In this document: positions 33,981 through 42,216 of the stretch, piece after piece
Layout: each line of letters begins with the position of its first letter
Numbering within the stretch: position 1 is the stretch's first letter
Origin: Pseudidiomarina piscicola
Lineage (GTDB): Bacteria > Pseudomonadota > Gammaproteobacteria > Enterobacterales > Alteromonadaceae
Direction: 5' to 3'
Length of the DNA stretch: 64,000 nucleotides
NCBI RefSeq assembly: GCF_902806985.1
Contig: NZ_CADCXY010000004.1
Coordinates: 183,882 to 247,881, forward strand
Made by a program: the position numbers and the translations under genes
Notes under the pieces: model-generated
Databases searched by the model: none
The model's input: only the letters and a program-made list of their open reading frames with translations
Told to the model about the DNA's origin: nothing

Positions 33981-34493
33981 TTAACGCTGCTTGGTTAAGC
34001 GACCAACAAAGTTACAGGGCCCTTGCTGACTATTCAGCTGCGGTTCAATTAACTCGTCCCACGCCAGTTTAGCTGCCGATTCAGAGCCCGGAATTGCAAT
34101 CACCAAGGTGTTGTTGGCTAACCCAGCAAAGGCTCTAGATTGTATTGCCGAACTACCGATTTGCTGCCAGCTCAATTGGCGAAATAGCTCACCAAAGCCG
34201 TCAATCTGCTGATCGAGCAATGGCTCAATGGCCTCAGGTACCGAATTGTGCTCGGCGAACCCAGTGCTACCGTTAAGCAACACGACACTCAATTGCGGCT
34301 CAGCTATCCAACGGGACACCACCGCACGGACAAGGTATTTGTCGGTTGGTAAAATCTGCCGCTGATACATGTGATGCCCTGCTTTTACGATCGCTTCAGA
34401 AAGCCAATCGCCCGTAGCGTCACTGGTTGGGGTATGACGGTCAGAAACCGTGGCCAAGGCAATGTGTACCGCCTGTGGGCTGGAAGAATTCAT
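33981..34493 (-). CDS. moaB: MoaB-like protein with altered active-site loop
   Basis: A 170-residue member of the MoaB/Mog fold. In Mog the loop is GGTGPAKRDVTPEA; here it is NGSTGFAEHNSVPEA (residues 74-88). The second glycine of GGTG is serine and the aspartate linked to adenylyl transfer is asparagine (N83). The rest (GHHMYQRQI, GFGELFRQLSWQQIGSSAIQ, IPGSESAAKLAW) follows MoaB. The E. coli MoaB has no proven catalytic role, so this may be a non-catalytic member. A true Mog is encoded at 4.7-5.2 kb. The ATG at 34493 overlaps the mobA end as ATGA. Confidence 0.9.
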   Translation of the reverse strand: MNSSSPQAVHIALATVSDRHTPTSDATGDWLSEAIVKAGHHMYQRQILPTDKYLVRAVVSRWIAEPQLSVVLLNGSTGFAEHNSVPEAIEPLLDQQIDGFGELFRQLSWQQIGSSAIQSRAFAGLANNTLVIAIPGSESAAKLAWDELIEPQLNSQQGPCNFVGRLTKQR

Positions 34494-35032
34494 GCTTGCT
34501 CTCCTAAAAACGTCAGCGCTTGCTGCCACTGTTGCGGCGTATTGGTATTTTGTAATTGGTGCATCTCAGGCCACTCATAACGATGCGCCCCTAGGTGTTG
34601 CAGTACTCCACCCACTGAACGATCACCATCTTGCTGCTCAAGTTGTTGCGTTAGATAGGCGCGTAACTGCTCGGTATTCGGCAGCACGCACGGCATACGA
34701 CTCGCGGCGAAGTAGCCGGGGCTTGGTTGTTGTAGCAAGTACTCTAAGGCAGCACTGCTTAACAGCGGCATATCAACTGGCAACAGCAAAATACGCTCGT
34801 GAGTACAGTGGGGTAAGGCGCTTAACAAGCCGCCCAAGGGGCCTAAGTTGGCGACTTTGTCCATCACAAAGCCTTCGCTATTGCGGCTTACAACCACTTG
34901 CTCGCAGCCGGCGTGGCGCACAATGCGAATGGTTCGCTGCAATTGGGTTTGCCCAGCTACTTGCAATAGAGCTTTGTCTTGCCCCATTCGTCGCGATGCG
35001 CCACCAGCGAGAATTAATCCCGTAACAGCCAT
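34490..35032 (-). CDS. mobA: Molybdenum cofactor guanylyltransferase MobA
   Basis: MobA attaches GMP to the cofactor to make the bis-MGD form needed by NarG. The 180-residue product has the nucleotidyltransferase signature LILAGGASRRMGQDKALL and LLPVDMPLL for GTP and metal binding. The ribosome site GGAGG spans the moaA stop codon five bases upstream. It is second in the operon, right after moaA. Confidence 0.95.
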   Translation of the reverse strand: MAVTGLILAGGASRRMGQDKALLQVAGQTQLQRTIRIVRHAGCEQVVVSRNSEGFVMDKVANLGPLGGLLSALPHCTHERILLLPVDMPLLSSAALEYLLQQPSPGYFAASRMPCVLPNTEQLRAYLTQQLEQQDGDRSVGGVLQHLGAHRYEWPEMHQLQNTNTPQQWQQALTFLGEQA

Positions 35033-35037
35033 GCGTT

Positions 35038-36009
35038 TTAGCCTCCAATCATTGCCAAATGACGGGTTGAGCCACTCGACTCATCTAATAGCGCATGGGT
35101 TGCTTTTTTAGTTTTAACGAAGCTTTGTAAAGCCGCTTTCAAAGGGGCCGAGTCATCGGTTTGTAAGAAACTGCGAATATCTTGATGATGTTCGGTAAAC
35201 AAGCACAGGAATAACTGCCCCAGGCTCGATACACGGAGCCGATTACAGTCGTCACAAAAATCGCGACTGTACGGCATAATCAAACCTAACTTACCCGCAT
35301 AGTCCGGGTGGGCAAATTCTTGCGCGGGCCCAGCCGTGTTGCTTTTATCGCACAGCGCCCAGTCTTCACTGAGCAGTTGATCTTTGATGCTTTGCCCACT
35401 GATATGATGACGCTGATAATACGCAACGTTATCGTTGGTACGCATCAGTTCGATAAAACGTAAGCTAACCTTGCGCTGGCGAATGAACTCTAGGAACTCG
35501 GGTAGGGCACCGCCATTATGGCCACGCAACAGTACAGTGTTGATTTTTACTTTAGGAATGCCGAGTTCGATGGCTTGTTCAATGCCTTCGAGAATGGCCG
35601 GCAAGCGGTTTTGCCCGGTCACTAAGTGAAACGTGCTTGGGTCAAGGCTATCGACACTTACATTAATGGCATCCACTCCAGCTTCACGCCAGGCGGGCAG
35701 GTCACGTTGCAGGCGATAACCATTGGTGGTGATTGCAACTTCTTCGATGCCAGGAACCGCTTTCACGGTTTTAATAATTTCCAGCAGGTCTTTACGCAGG
35801 CAAGGTTCACCGCCAGTGATTCGGACTTTGCGGGTACCTAGTTCCGCAAAAGCAGTCACTAAGCGTCGAATTTCAGGAACACTGAGCTCGGCTTGTCGCG
35901 AAGTACAATCCGGTCCATTAGGTAAGCAATAATCGCAACGAAAATTACAGTTTTCCGTTACCGACAGCCGCAAATAAGTAAAGCGGCGAGAAAATCGATC
36001 CATTAGCAT
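35038..36009 (-). CDS. moaA: GTP 3',8-cyclase MoaA
   Basis: MoaA is the radical SAM enzyme that opens molybdopterin synthesis from GTP. The 323-residue product has the N-terminal C21-x3-C25-x2-C28 set (CNFRCDYC), the SAM site RITGGEPCLR, the second cluster set CDDCNRLRVSS with a further cysteine downstream, and the C-terminal Gly-Gly. The ATG at 36009 is best placed after AAGG; GTG 36018 and ATG 36003 are alternatives. It heads a nine-gene operon and is preceded by a riboswitch-like leader and a NarL-type box. Confidence 0.95.
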   Translation of the reverse strand: MLMDRFSRRFTYLRLSVTENCNFRCDYCLPNGPDCTSRQAELSVPEIRRLVTAFAELGTRKVRITGGEPCLRKDLLEIIKTVKAVPGIEEVAITTNGYRLQRDLPAWREAGVDAINVSVDSLDPSTFHLVTGQNRLPAILEGIEQAIELGIPKVKINTVLLRGHNGGALPEFLEFIRQRKVSLRFIELMRTNDNVAYYQRHHISGQSIKDQLLSEDWALCDKSNTAGPAQEFAHPDYAGKLGLIMPYSRDFCDDCNRLRVSSLGQLFLCLFTEHHQDIRSFLQTDDSAPLKAALQSFVKTKKATHALLDESSGSTRHLAMIGG

Positions 36010-36029
36010 GGTCAACACCTTTCCAAGTA

Positions 36030-36130
36030 CGGGAGGTTATTTCGTTTCCAAAACAACCCGGTGGCTTAACAGCCACGGCACACTGGTCGTAACATGCAAG
36101 GCATGCGTTAGAGCCAGTCGCTCGGCGTGA
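36030..36130 (-). ncRNA. Candidate molybdenum cofactor (Moco) riboswitch before moaA
   Basis: The minus-strand leader of moaA is highly structured and has features I associate with the Moco RNA motif. After CCGAGCG comes a long helix with ACTGG (36118-36114) pairing CCAGT (36086-36082) around an inner TAAC/GTTA and ATGC/GCAT stem. Next is a GTGGCT-GTTA-AGCCAC hairpin, then CACCGGG with a GGAAAC-capped helix closed by CCTCCCG. The ribosome site GGAAAGGTG follows. In E. coli a Moco riboswitch represses moaA in the same place. The call is from memory of the motif and was not computed. Confidence 0.65.
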
Positions 36131-36193
36131 ATGTGATGGTAATGGTAGTTGCGCGACGCACACATTGTAATTGCCAAGAAGAGGGTCAAGAAC

Positions 36194-36209
36194 TACCCCT
36201 AAAGGGATA
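36194..36209. promoter_or_regulatory. NarL-type 7-2-7 box between moaA and trhP
   Basis: TACCCCT-AA-AGGGATA has a perfect TACYYMT left half; the right half reads TATCCCT. It sits inside a longer palindrome (36189-36214) with 11 of 12 arm positions matching. For moaA a TTCTTG/TACAAT promoter with 17-bp spacing (minus strand) would place the box centre near -44, a good activator position. Confidence 0.72.
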
Positions 36210-36237
36210 GTTCTGAAGTGTTTGGCACTCCTATTTG

Positions 36238-36251
36238 TTGATCTTGATCAG
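36238..36251 (+). promoter_or_regulatory. FNR box and -10 element for trhP
   Basis: TTGAT-CTTG-ATCAG matches 9 of the 10 fixed FNR positions. A TAAAAT hexamer at 36273-36278 puts the expected start near 36285, so the box centre lies at about -41, the classical class II FNR position. Confidence 0.7.
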
Positions 36252-36321
36252 AGTTTTTCTGCCTCGGATCGGTAAAATTTCCCGCCTTTATTGCGCTGGA
36301 TCAAGTTTACTGAGTCACCCT

Positions 36322-37662
36322 ATGCCAACACCTTCTTTTGCTCCTGAATTACTCTCTCCTGCCGGCAGTTTAGAGGCGATGCGAATGGCCTTCGCCTACG
36401 GTGCGGATGCGGTCTACGCCGGCCAACCGCGTTACAGCCTCAGGGTTCGTAATAACAGTTTCGACTTAGCTAATTTAGCGGTGGGTATTAACGAAGCCCA
36501 TGCCCAGCACAAAAAATTCTATGTGGTGGTTAATATTGCACCTCACAACGCCAAGCTAAAAACCTTTGTGCAAGACATGGCGCCAGTGATTGCCCTGCAA
36601 CCCGACGCGCTGATTGTTTCAGACCCAGGCGTGGTAATGTTGCTGCGCGAACACTTTCCTCAGCAAGCGCTGCATTTGTCAGTACAGGCAAACACCATTA
36701 ACTGGGCAGCGGTTAAATTCTGGCAACAGCAGGGGGTCAGTCGAGTCATATTATCGCGTGAGCTGGAAGTCAAAGAGATTGCTGAAATACGCCAACACTG
36801 CCCGGATATGGAACTCGAGGTATTTGTCCATGGGGCACTGTGTATGGCCTATTCTGGACGCTGTTTATTGTCGGGGTATATTAACAAGCGCGACCCTAAT
36901 CAGGGAGCCTGCACCAACGCTTGTCGTTGGCCTTACCAAGTACACGATGCCACTGAAGATGAGGTAGGTCAGTTCAACCCTATTGACCGCCCAGTATTGT
37001 TGGAAGAGCCTCAACGCCCAGGTGAATTAATGTTAATGGATGAAGATATTCACGGCACCTACATTATGAACTCGAGAGACTTGCGCGGCATTGAGCACGT
37101 TCAAGCGCTGGCAGAACTAGGTATTCACTCGTTAAAAATAGAGGGGCGTACAAAATCGCCATACTACGTTGCCCGTACCGCACAAATTTATCGTCAGGCT
37201 ATCGACGACGCTACTGCCAATCGACCTTTTAACCCGCAACTGTTAGCCGACCTAGATGGTATGGCCAACCGAGGCTTTACCGAAGGCTTTTTACGTCGAC
37301 ATCGGCCTAGTGATTTACAAAACTACCAAACCAGCCACAGCCAGGGTGAACAGCTGTTAGTTGGCGCAGTGCTCGAGTGCGAAGGTAACGATGCTTTGAT
37401 CAACGTCAAAAATAGTTTTTCGCAAGGTGATAGCCTGATTCTTATGAAGCCGTCCGGCAACGTTCGCTTTACCGCAGGACAACTCGTTCATGCCAACGGT
37501 GAAATTGTGGCACGAGCGCCAGGCTCAGGTCACCAAGTGACCCTAGCGCTACCTTGCCGACTTAACGCTGAGGAACAGCAACTCGCACTCTTGATCAAAG
37601 AGTTGCCGGTGGCTCCTGCGCCCATTGCCATTAAGGAGGTCAGCGATGCCAGTTGTCATTGA
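36322..37662 (+). CDS. trhP: tRNA uridine-34 hydroxylation protein TrhP (YegQ, U32 family)
   Basis: TrhP makes 5-hydroxyuridine at tRNA position 34 in an oxygen-independent, prephenate-dependent route. The 446-residue protein starts PELLSPAGSLEAMRMA close to the N terminus and has the U32 core (YAGQPRYSLRVRNN, HLSVQAN, HGALCMAYSGRCLLSGY, GACTNACRWPY, SLKIEGRTKS). The ATG at 36322 is chosen by homology; the open frame extends upstream through the FNR box and is rejected there. The FNR box suggests anaerobic induction. yfhL overlaps its end. Confidence 0.92.
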   Translation: MPTPSFAPELLSPAGSLEAMRMAFAYGADAVYAGQPRYSLRVRNNSFDLANLAVGINEAHAQHKKFYVVVNIAPHNAKLKTFVQDMAPVIALQPDALIVSDPGVVMLLREHFPQQALHLSVQANTINWAAVKFWQQQGVSRVILSRELEVKEIAEIRQHCPDMELEVFVHGALCMAYSGRCLLSGYINKRDPNQGACTNACRWPYQVHDATEDEVGQFNPIDRPVLLEEPQRPGELMLMDEDIHGTYIMNSRDLRGIEHVQALAELGIHSLKIEGRTKSPYYVARTAQIYRQAIDDATANRPFNPQLLADLDGMANRGFTEGFLRRHRPSDLQNYQTSHSQGEQLLVGAVLECEGNDALINVKNSFSQGDSLILMKPSGNVRFTAGQLVHANGEIVARAPGSGHQVTLALPCRLNAEEQQLALLIKELPVAPAPIAIKEVSDASCH

Positions 37663-37849
37663 TAGTGACTGTATTAACTGTGACATGTGTGTGCCTGAAT
37701 GCCCTAATGAAGCCATCATCATGGGGGCGGCGCATTATGTTGTTGACCTCGATAAGTGCACAGAGTGCGAGGGCTTCTACTCTGAGCCGGCCTGTATACC
37801 TGTTTGTCCCGTCGATTGTATGACGCTAATTGCTGACACCAAAGCTTAA
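37646..37849 (+). CDS. yfhL: 2[4Fe-4S] ferredoxin YfhL
   Basis: A 67-residue ferredoxin with two cluster motifs, CINCDMCVPECP and CTECEGFYSEPACIPVCP. It is about 20 residues shorter at the C terminus than E. coli YfhL. The ATG at 37646 lies inside the trhP end with AAGGAGG upstream, so the two are co-translated. YfhL-type ferredoxins are associated with TrhP-dependent tRNA hydroxylation, and the gene fusion of their expression here supports that. It overlaps the convergent lysR-type gene by 4 bases. Confidence 0.93.
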   Translation: MPVVIDSDCINCDMCVPECPNEAIIMGAAHYVVDLDKCTECEGFYSEPACIPVCPVDCMTLIADTKA

Positions 37850-38697
37850 CCGACATCTTGGGCGACGGTCTGCCGGCAAACTTGTTGTAACCATCGCAAT
37901 GGGGCACTGTCGCCATGGCTTCGTGGGTACGCCATGCCAATGGTGCGCTCTAATGTCAGCTCCGAAATAGGCCGTAATACCACGTCTTGACGCTCGCGCA
38001 ACGATTCTAAATCAGGAACCAAAGCACAGCCAACTCCGGCAGAAACCAACCCAAGCGCATACTCAATAGTATGAATATCTGCACGGATATCTGGCTGTAT
38101 GCCTTGTCGAATTAATTCTGGATACAAGGTCGACCACGCCTCACAGGGAGTACGTTTAATTAACGCCTCCCCCTGCATGTCAGCCAGCAAGACCTCTGAC
38201 TTTAACGCCAACGGGTGGCCGGCAGGTAATGCCAAGACAAAGCGGTCGTGCCAAATCGGCAAAAACTGCTCGCCGGCTCGCAAAGCTCGCGGCGAAATAA
38301 TTCGGGCATCGGCTTCATCGTCGGGCTCAACCAAATGTAACTCGAGCCCGTCAACGCCGGCTGTAAAGTCGCGCAGTAATTGGCTCATGCGTTCAACCCC
38401 CAGGGCGCGAATCAAGCCAAGCCGAAACTGCACTCGGGTGACGCTATGCCGGAACGATGCTTTTAAGGACTGCATCTGGCTTAACATACGCCCGGCATGA
38501 CCATACAGGCGTTCGCCGTCTTCGGTTGGCGTAACACCGCGTGACTGCCGGGAAAACAATTGCACTTGGAGCTCATCTTCCAACTGCTGAAGTGCTTTCG
38601 ACAGACTCGGCTGAGCCACCGCACAAGCTCGCGCAGCCGCGCTGATCGTGCCGGCTTCATACACCGCGACAAAATATTGAAGCTGCCTTAAATCCAT
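37846..38697 (-). CDS. LysR-type transcriptional regulator
   Basis: A 283-residue regulator with the N-terminal winged helix-turn-helix (LRQLQYFVAVYEAGTISAAA, residues 3-22) and a substrate-binding effector domain from about residue 90. It is divergent from gcdH with 102 bases between them, the usual setting for control of the neighbouring operon, so it may be a GcdR-type activator responding to glutarate or a related acid. The ligand cannot be read from sequence. Confidence 0.88.
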   Translation of the reverse strand: MDLRQLQYFVAVYEAGTISAAARACAVAQPSLSKALQQLEDELQVQLFSRQSRGVTPTEDGERLYGHAGRMLSQMQSLKASFRHSVTRVQFRLGLIRALGVERMSQLLRDFTAGVDGLELHLVEPDDEADARIISPRALRAGEQFLPIWHDRFVLALPAGHPLALKSEVLLADMQGEALIKRTPCEAWSTLYPELIRQGIQPDIRADIHTIEYALGLVSAGVGCALVPDLESLRERQDVVLRPISELTLERTIGMAYPRSHGDSAPLRWLQQVCRQTVAQDVG

Positions 38698-38726
38698 AGC
38701 TAAAAACTATACCTGCTCTATTTTTT

Positions 38727-38745
38727 ATATAATTTAACTTTATAT
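38727..38745. promoter_or_regulatory. AT-rich inverted repeat between lysR-type gene and gcdH
   Basis: ATATAA and TTATAT are inverted arms around a 7-base spacer in an AT-rich patch. It could be the LysR-type site or overlap the -10 of either gene. Evidence is positional only. Confidence 0.35.
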
Positions 38746-38799
38746 CATTTCAGCGTAAAGTGGTACGCAACGAACGCACAATGACAAACGAGGTTTCTA

Positions 38800-39978
38800 A
38801 TGGCACGTTTCCCTTTTGATTGGCAAGACCCTTTTCAACTCAACGACATGCTTACCGAAGAAGAACGCATGATTCGTGACACTGCGCACCAATATTGTCA
38901 GGAAAAACTGATGCCGCGCGTGTTAACCGCTAACCGTGAAGAGCGTTTCGATCGCGAAATCATGACCGAGTTGGGTGAACTTGGTTTGCTCGGCGCGACC
39001 TTGCCTGAAAAGTACGGCTGCTCTGAAGTAAATCATGTCTGTTATGGTTTGATTGCTCGCGAAGTGGAGCGCGTCGACAGTGGCTACCGTAGTGCCATGA
39101 GTGTTCAGTCGTCTTTGGTTATGCACCCAATTTATGAATATGGTAGCGAAGAACAACGACAAAAATATCTGCCTAAGCTTGCTAGCGGCGAGTGGGTTGG
39201 CTGTTTCGGCTTAACGGAACCTGATGCCGGTTCTGACCCTGCAGGCATGCGAACCACTGCGAAAAAAGTTGACGGCGGTTATGTGCTCAAAGGCACCAAA
39301 ATGTGGATCACCAACTCGCCGATTGCCGATGTATTCGTCGTTTGGGGTAAACTTGATGGCGAAATTCGTGGCTTTATCTTGGAAAAAGGTATGCCAGGGC
39401 TTTCTGCTCCTAAAATTGATGGCAAGTTCTCACTGCGCGCATCAATTACCGGCGAAATTGTGATGGACAACGTCGAAGTGCCAGAGTCTGCCCTACTGCC
39501 GAACGTCAGTGGCTTGAAAGGCCCCTTCGGCTGCTTAAATAAAGCGCGCTACGGCATTGGCTGGGGCGCTTTAGGTGCCGCCGAGTTCTGCTGGCACGCA
39601 GCACGTCAATACACCCTTGATCGCAAACAGTTCGACCGTCCGCTAGCGGCCACACAACTGGTACAGAAAAAGCTAGCCGACATGCAAACCGAAATCAGCG
39701 TTGGCCTATTAGCCTGTCTGCAAGCCGGCCGCTTAATGGACGCTGGCCAGCTGCCTCCTGAGACCATTTCACTCATTAAGCGCAACTCATGTGGTAAAGC
39801 ACTTGATATTGCCCGTGTCGCTCGTGATATGCACGGTGGCAACGGTATTGCCGATGAGTATCACGTGATTCGTCACGTCATGAACTTAGAAGCCGTGAAC
39901 ACCTACGAAGGTACCCACGACGTTCATGCGCTGATTCTTGGTCGCGCACAAACGGGCATTCAAGCGTTTGCTGGTTAG
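38800..39978 (+). CDS. gcdH: Glutaryl-CoA dehydrogenase
   Basis: A flavin acyl-CoA dehydrogenase of 392 residues that oxidatively decarboxylates glutaryl-CoA to crotonyl-CoA in lysine and glutarate breakdown. Subfamily hallmarks are [51 protein letters not shown] and the catalytic glutamate in [17 protein letters not shown]. The ATG has GAGG upstream. It is first of a three-gene operon whose second gene is a 2-oxoacid dehydrogenase E1. That could in principle feed glutaryl-CoA from 2-oxoadipate, although no E2 or E3 is present. Confidence 0.93.
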   Translation: MARFPFDWQDPFQLNDMLTEEERMIRDTAHQYCQEKLMPRVLTANREERFDREIMTELGELGLLGATLPEKYGCSEVNHVCYGLIAREVERVDSGYRSAMSVQSSLVMHPIYEYGSEEQRQKYLPKLASGEWVGCFGLTEPDAGSDPAGMRTTAKKVDGGYVLKGTKMWITNSPIADVFVVWGKLDGEIRGFILEKGMPGLSAPKIDGKFSLRASITGEIVMDNVEVPESALLPNVSGLKGPFGCLNKARYGIGWGALGAAEFCWHAARQYTLDRKQFDRPLAATQLVQKKLADMQTEISVGLLACLQAGRLMDAGQLPPETISLIKRNSCGKALDIARVARDMHGGNGIADEYHVIRHVMNLEAVNTYEGTHDVHALILGRAQTGIQAFAG

Positions 39979-40011
39979 TTTATCTAACTAAGTTAGTCTA
40001 CGGAGGCGTTT

Positions 40012-42216
40012 ATGGCTGCAGCAATGCACCCATGGCTGGGCCAGTTTATCCAGCGTATTGAACAACACGAATTGCCGCACGCGCAGGCCGCGGGCGGTGT
40101 CCTTAGCGATGCGGAATTAGTGGAGTTATTCGATTCACAATTGGCCAGTCGCTTACTCGACTTACAGTCGCGGCTGATGCAAGCCGCGGGGCAAAGCTTT
40201 TACACCATTGGCAGCTCAGGCCACGAAGGCAATGCGGCGGTAGCAAAAGCGCTGCGGGTCACTGATCCTGCGTTTTTGCATTATCGTAGCGGTGCGTTTT
40301 TCCTGCAGCGGGCGAAACAAAAACCGGGAACCACGCCGCTTTACGATATGCTGCTGAGCTTTGCGGCTTCCAGCGACGACCCAATTTCCGGTGGTCGCCA
40401 TAAAGTACTCGGCAGTCTTGAGCTGCACGTACCACCGCAAACCAGCACTATTGCCTCGCATCTGCCCAAAGCCATGGGGACCGCATTCGCGATCGGGTTA
40501 TCGAAGCGTTTACAACACCAAGGCACCTGGCCTAACGATGCGATTGCCATGTGTAGTTTTGGTGATGCGTCCGCCAATCATTCAACCGCGCTTGGTGCCA
40601 TCAACTCGGCCAGTTGGGCGGCTTATCAACAAATACCGATGCCGTTACTCTTGGTTTGTGAAGACAACGGCCTCGGCATTTCAACGCATACGCCACAAGG
40701 CTGGATCCAACAGCAACTCAGCCAACGGCCGGCGTTGAAATACTTTTTTGCCGACGGCAGTAACCTTGCAGAAACCTATTTGGTTGCACAACAAGCGGCG
40801 GACTATGTGCGCAACAAGCGCAAACCAGCAGTACTGCACTTACGCACCATACGCTTGTTTGGCCATGCCGGCGCCGATGCCGAGGTCGCCTATCGCAACA
40901 AACAAGAGATCCATCGTGATGCCGAGCGCGACCCCCTCCTGTACAGCTGTGCGGCACTCATCGCCCGCGGCCTGTTTGACCACGACAGCCTGGTCGCGCA
41001 CATCCGTCAGCAACAGCAACGCCTAGTGCGTATCGCTGAACAAACGACGCAACAACCCAAGCTCACACAGGCCGAGCAAGTGATGCAATCGATTGTTCCG
41101 CCTGCTAAAGATGCAGCCTCGTTACCTGCGGTGCCAGATGAAGCACGGCGCCAGCAACTATTTAACTGGGACAAACATAACGCGGGTAAACCACAGCATC
41201 TGGCGAAGTTACTCAACTGGGCGCTGCACGATTTAATGGCGCAGTTCAATAACATCGTTATGTGCGGAGAGGATATCGCCAAAAAAGGCGGTGTGTACCA
41301 CGTCACTCAGCATTTAATGGAAGCTTTTGGCCCGAACCGTGTACTGAATACCGTGCTCGACGAGCAAAGTATTCTCGGGTTAGCCATTGGTATGGCCCAG
41401 CAAGGCTTTATCGCCATGCCGGAAATTCAGTTCCTTGCTTATGTGCATAACGCTGAAGACCAAATCCGTGGCGAAGCGGCAACCTTGTCGTTTTTCTCGA
41501 ACGGTCAATATACCAACCCAATGGTGATTCGTATCGCCGGCTTGGCTTATCAGCGCGGCTTTGGCGGGCACTTCCACAACGACAACTCGTTCGCTGTGTT
41601 CCGAGATATTCCGGGAGTCATTGTGCTGTGTCCATCGAATGGCGTTGACGGCGCGTTGCTAATGCGCCAAGCGGTACATTTAGCGGCGATTGAACAGCGT
41701 GTGGTAGTGATGCTCGAACCGATTGCATTGTACATGGCTCGCGACCTACACAGCGAAGGCGATAACGGTTGGCTCTGCCATTACCCAGACGTGCAGCAAC
41801 CGATTCCTGAGCTCGGCGAACCAGCGGTACACGGTGATGGCGAAGAACTGGCGATTATTTCGTATGGCAACGGCTATTACTTAAGCCGTAAAGCTGAACG
41901 CCAACTTGCTGAGGCAGGCCATCGGGTTCGAGTGCTGGATATTCGCTGTTTGGTTCCATTGCATGTCGATAAAATCGTTGCCGCGCTTGGCAATACCACG
42001 AAGCTGTTAGTGGTCGACGAGTGCCGGCGTAGAGGCTCCTTAAGTGAAGAGTTGATCACGACCTTACATGAACGCTATCACGGTAAATTTGCTATTCAAC
42101 GCCTAACCGCAGAGGACAGCTTTATACCGCTTGGCCAAGCCGCTTACTCGGTGTTGCCATCGAGTGATGCGATTACCGATTTAGCCTTGTCGATGCTAGA
42201 GGAGACCTCGTCATGA
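40012..42216 (+). CDS. Fused alpha-beta 2-oxoacid dehydrogenase E1
   Basis: A 734-residue thiamine-diphosphate enzyme in which the E1 alpha domain (about residues 1-370) is fused to E1 beta (about 390-734), as in some branched-chain 2-oxoacid dehydrogenases. The alpha part has GSSGHEGNAAVAKAL and a thiamine-diphosphate motif from SFGDASANHST to CEDNGLGIS. The beta part has MCGEDIAKKGGVYHVT, DEQSILGLAIGMA, EIQFLAYVHNAEDQ and LDIRCLVPL. No E2 or E3 gene is within the window, so a partner must lie elsewhere or the product is used unconventionally. It overlaps the next gene by 4 bases. Substrate unknown; 2-oxoisovalerate- or 2-oxoadipate-type acids are options. Confidence 0.87.
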   Translation: MAAAMHPWLGQFIQRIEQHELPHAQAAGGVLSDAELVELFDSQLASRLLDLQSRLMQAAGQSFYTIGSSGHEGNAAVAKALRVTDPAFLHYRSGAFFLQRAKQKPGTTPLYDMLLSFAASSDDPISGGRHKVLGSLELHVPPQTSTIASHLPKAMGTAFAIGLSKRLQHQGTWPNDAIAMCSFGDASANHSTALGAINSASWAAYQQIPMPLLLVCEDNGLGISTHTPQGWIQQQLSQRPALKYFFADGSNLAETYLVAQQAADYVRNKRKPAVLHLRTIRLFGHAGADAEVAYRNKQEIHRDAERDPLLYSCAALIARGLFDHDSLVAHIRQQQQRLVRIAEQTTQQPKLTQAEQVMQSIVPPAKDAASLPAVPDEARRQQLFNWDKHNAGKPQHLAKLLNWALHDLMAQFNNIVMCGEDIAKKGGVYHVTQHLMEAFGPNRVLNTVLDEQSILGLAIGMAQQGFIAMPEIQFLAYVHNAEDQIRGEAATLSFFSNGQYTNPMVIRIAGLAYQRGFGGHFHNDNSFAVFRDIPGVIVLCPSNGVDGALLMRQAVHLAAIEQRVVVMLEPIALYMARDLHSEGDNGWLCHYPDVQQPIPELGEPAVHGDGEELAIISYGNGYYLSRKAERQLAEAGHRVRVLDIRCLVPLHVDKIVAALGNTTKLLVVDECRRRGSLSEELITTLHERYHGKFAIQRLTAEDSFIPLGQAAYSVLPSSDAITDLALSMLEETSS

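Noticed and set aside
36235..36321. The upstream extension of trhP as coding
   Set aside because: It runs through the FNR box and the -10 hexamer and does not match the conserved N terminus.
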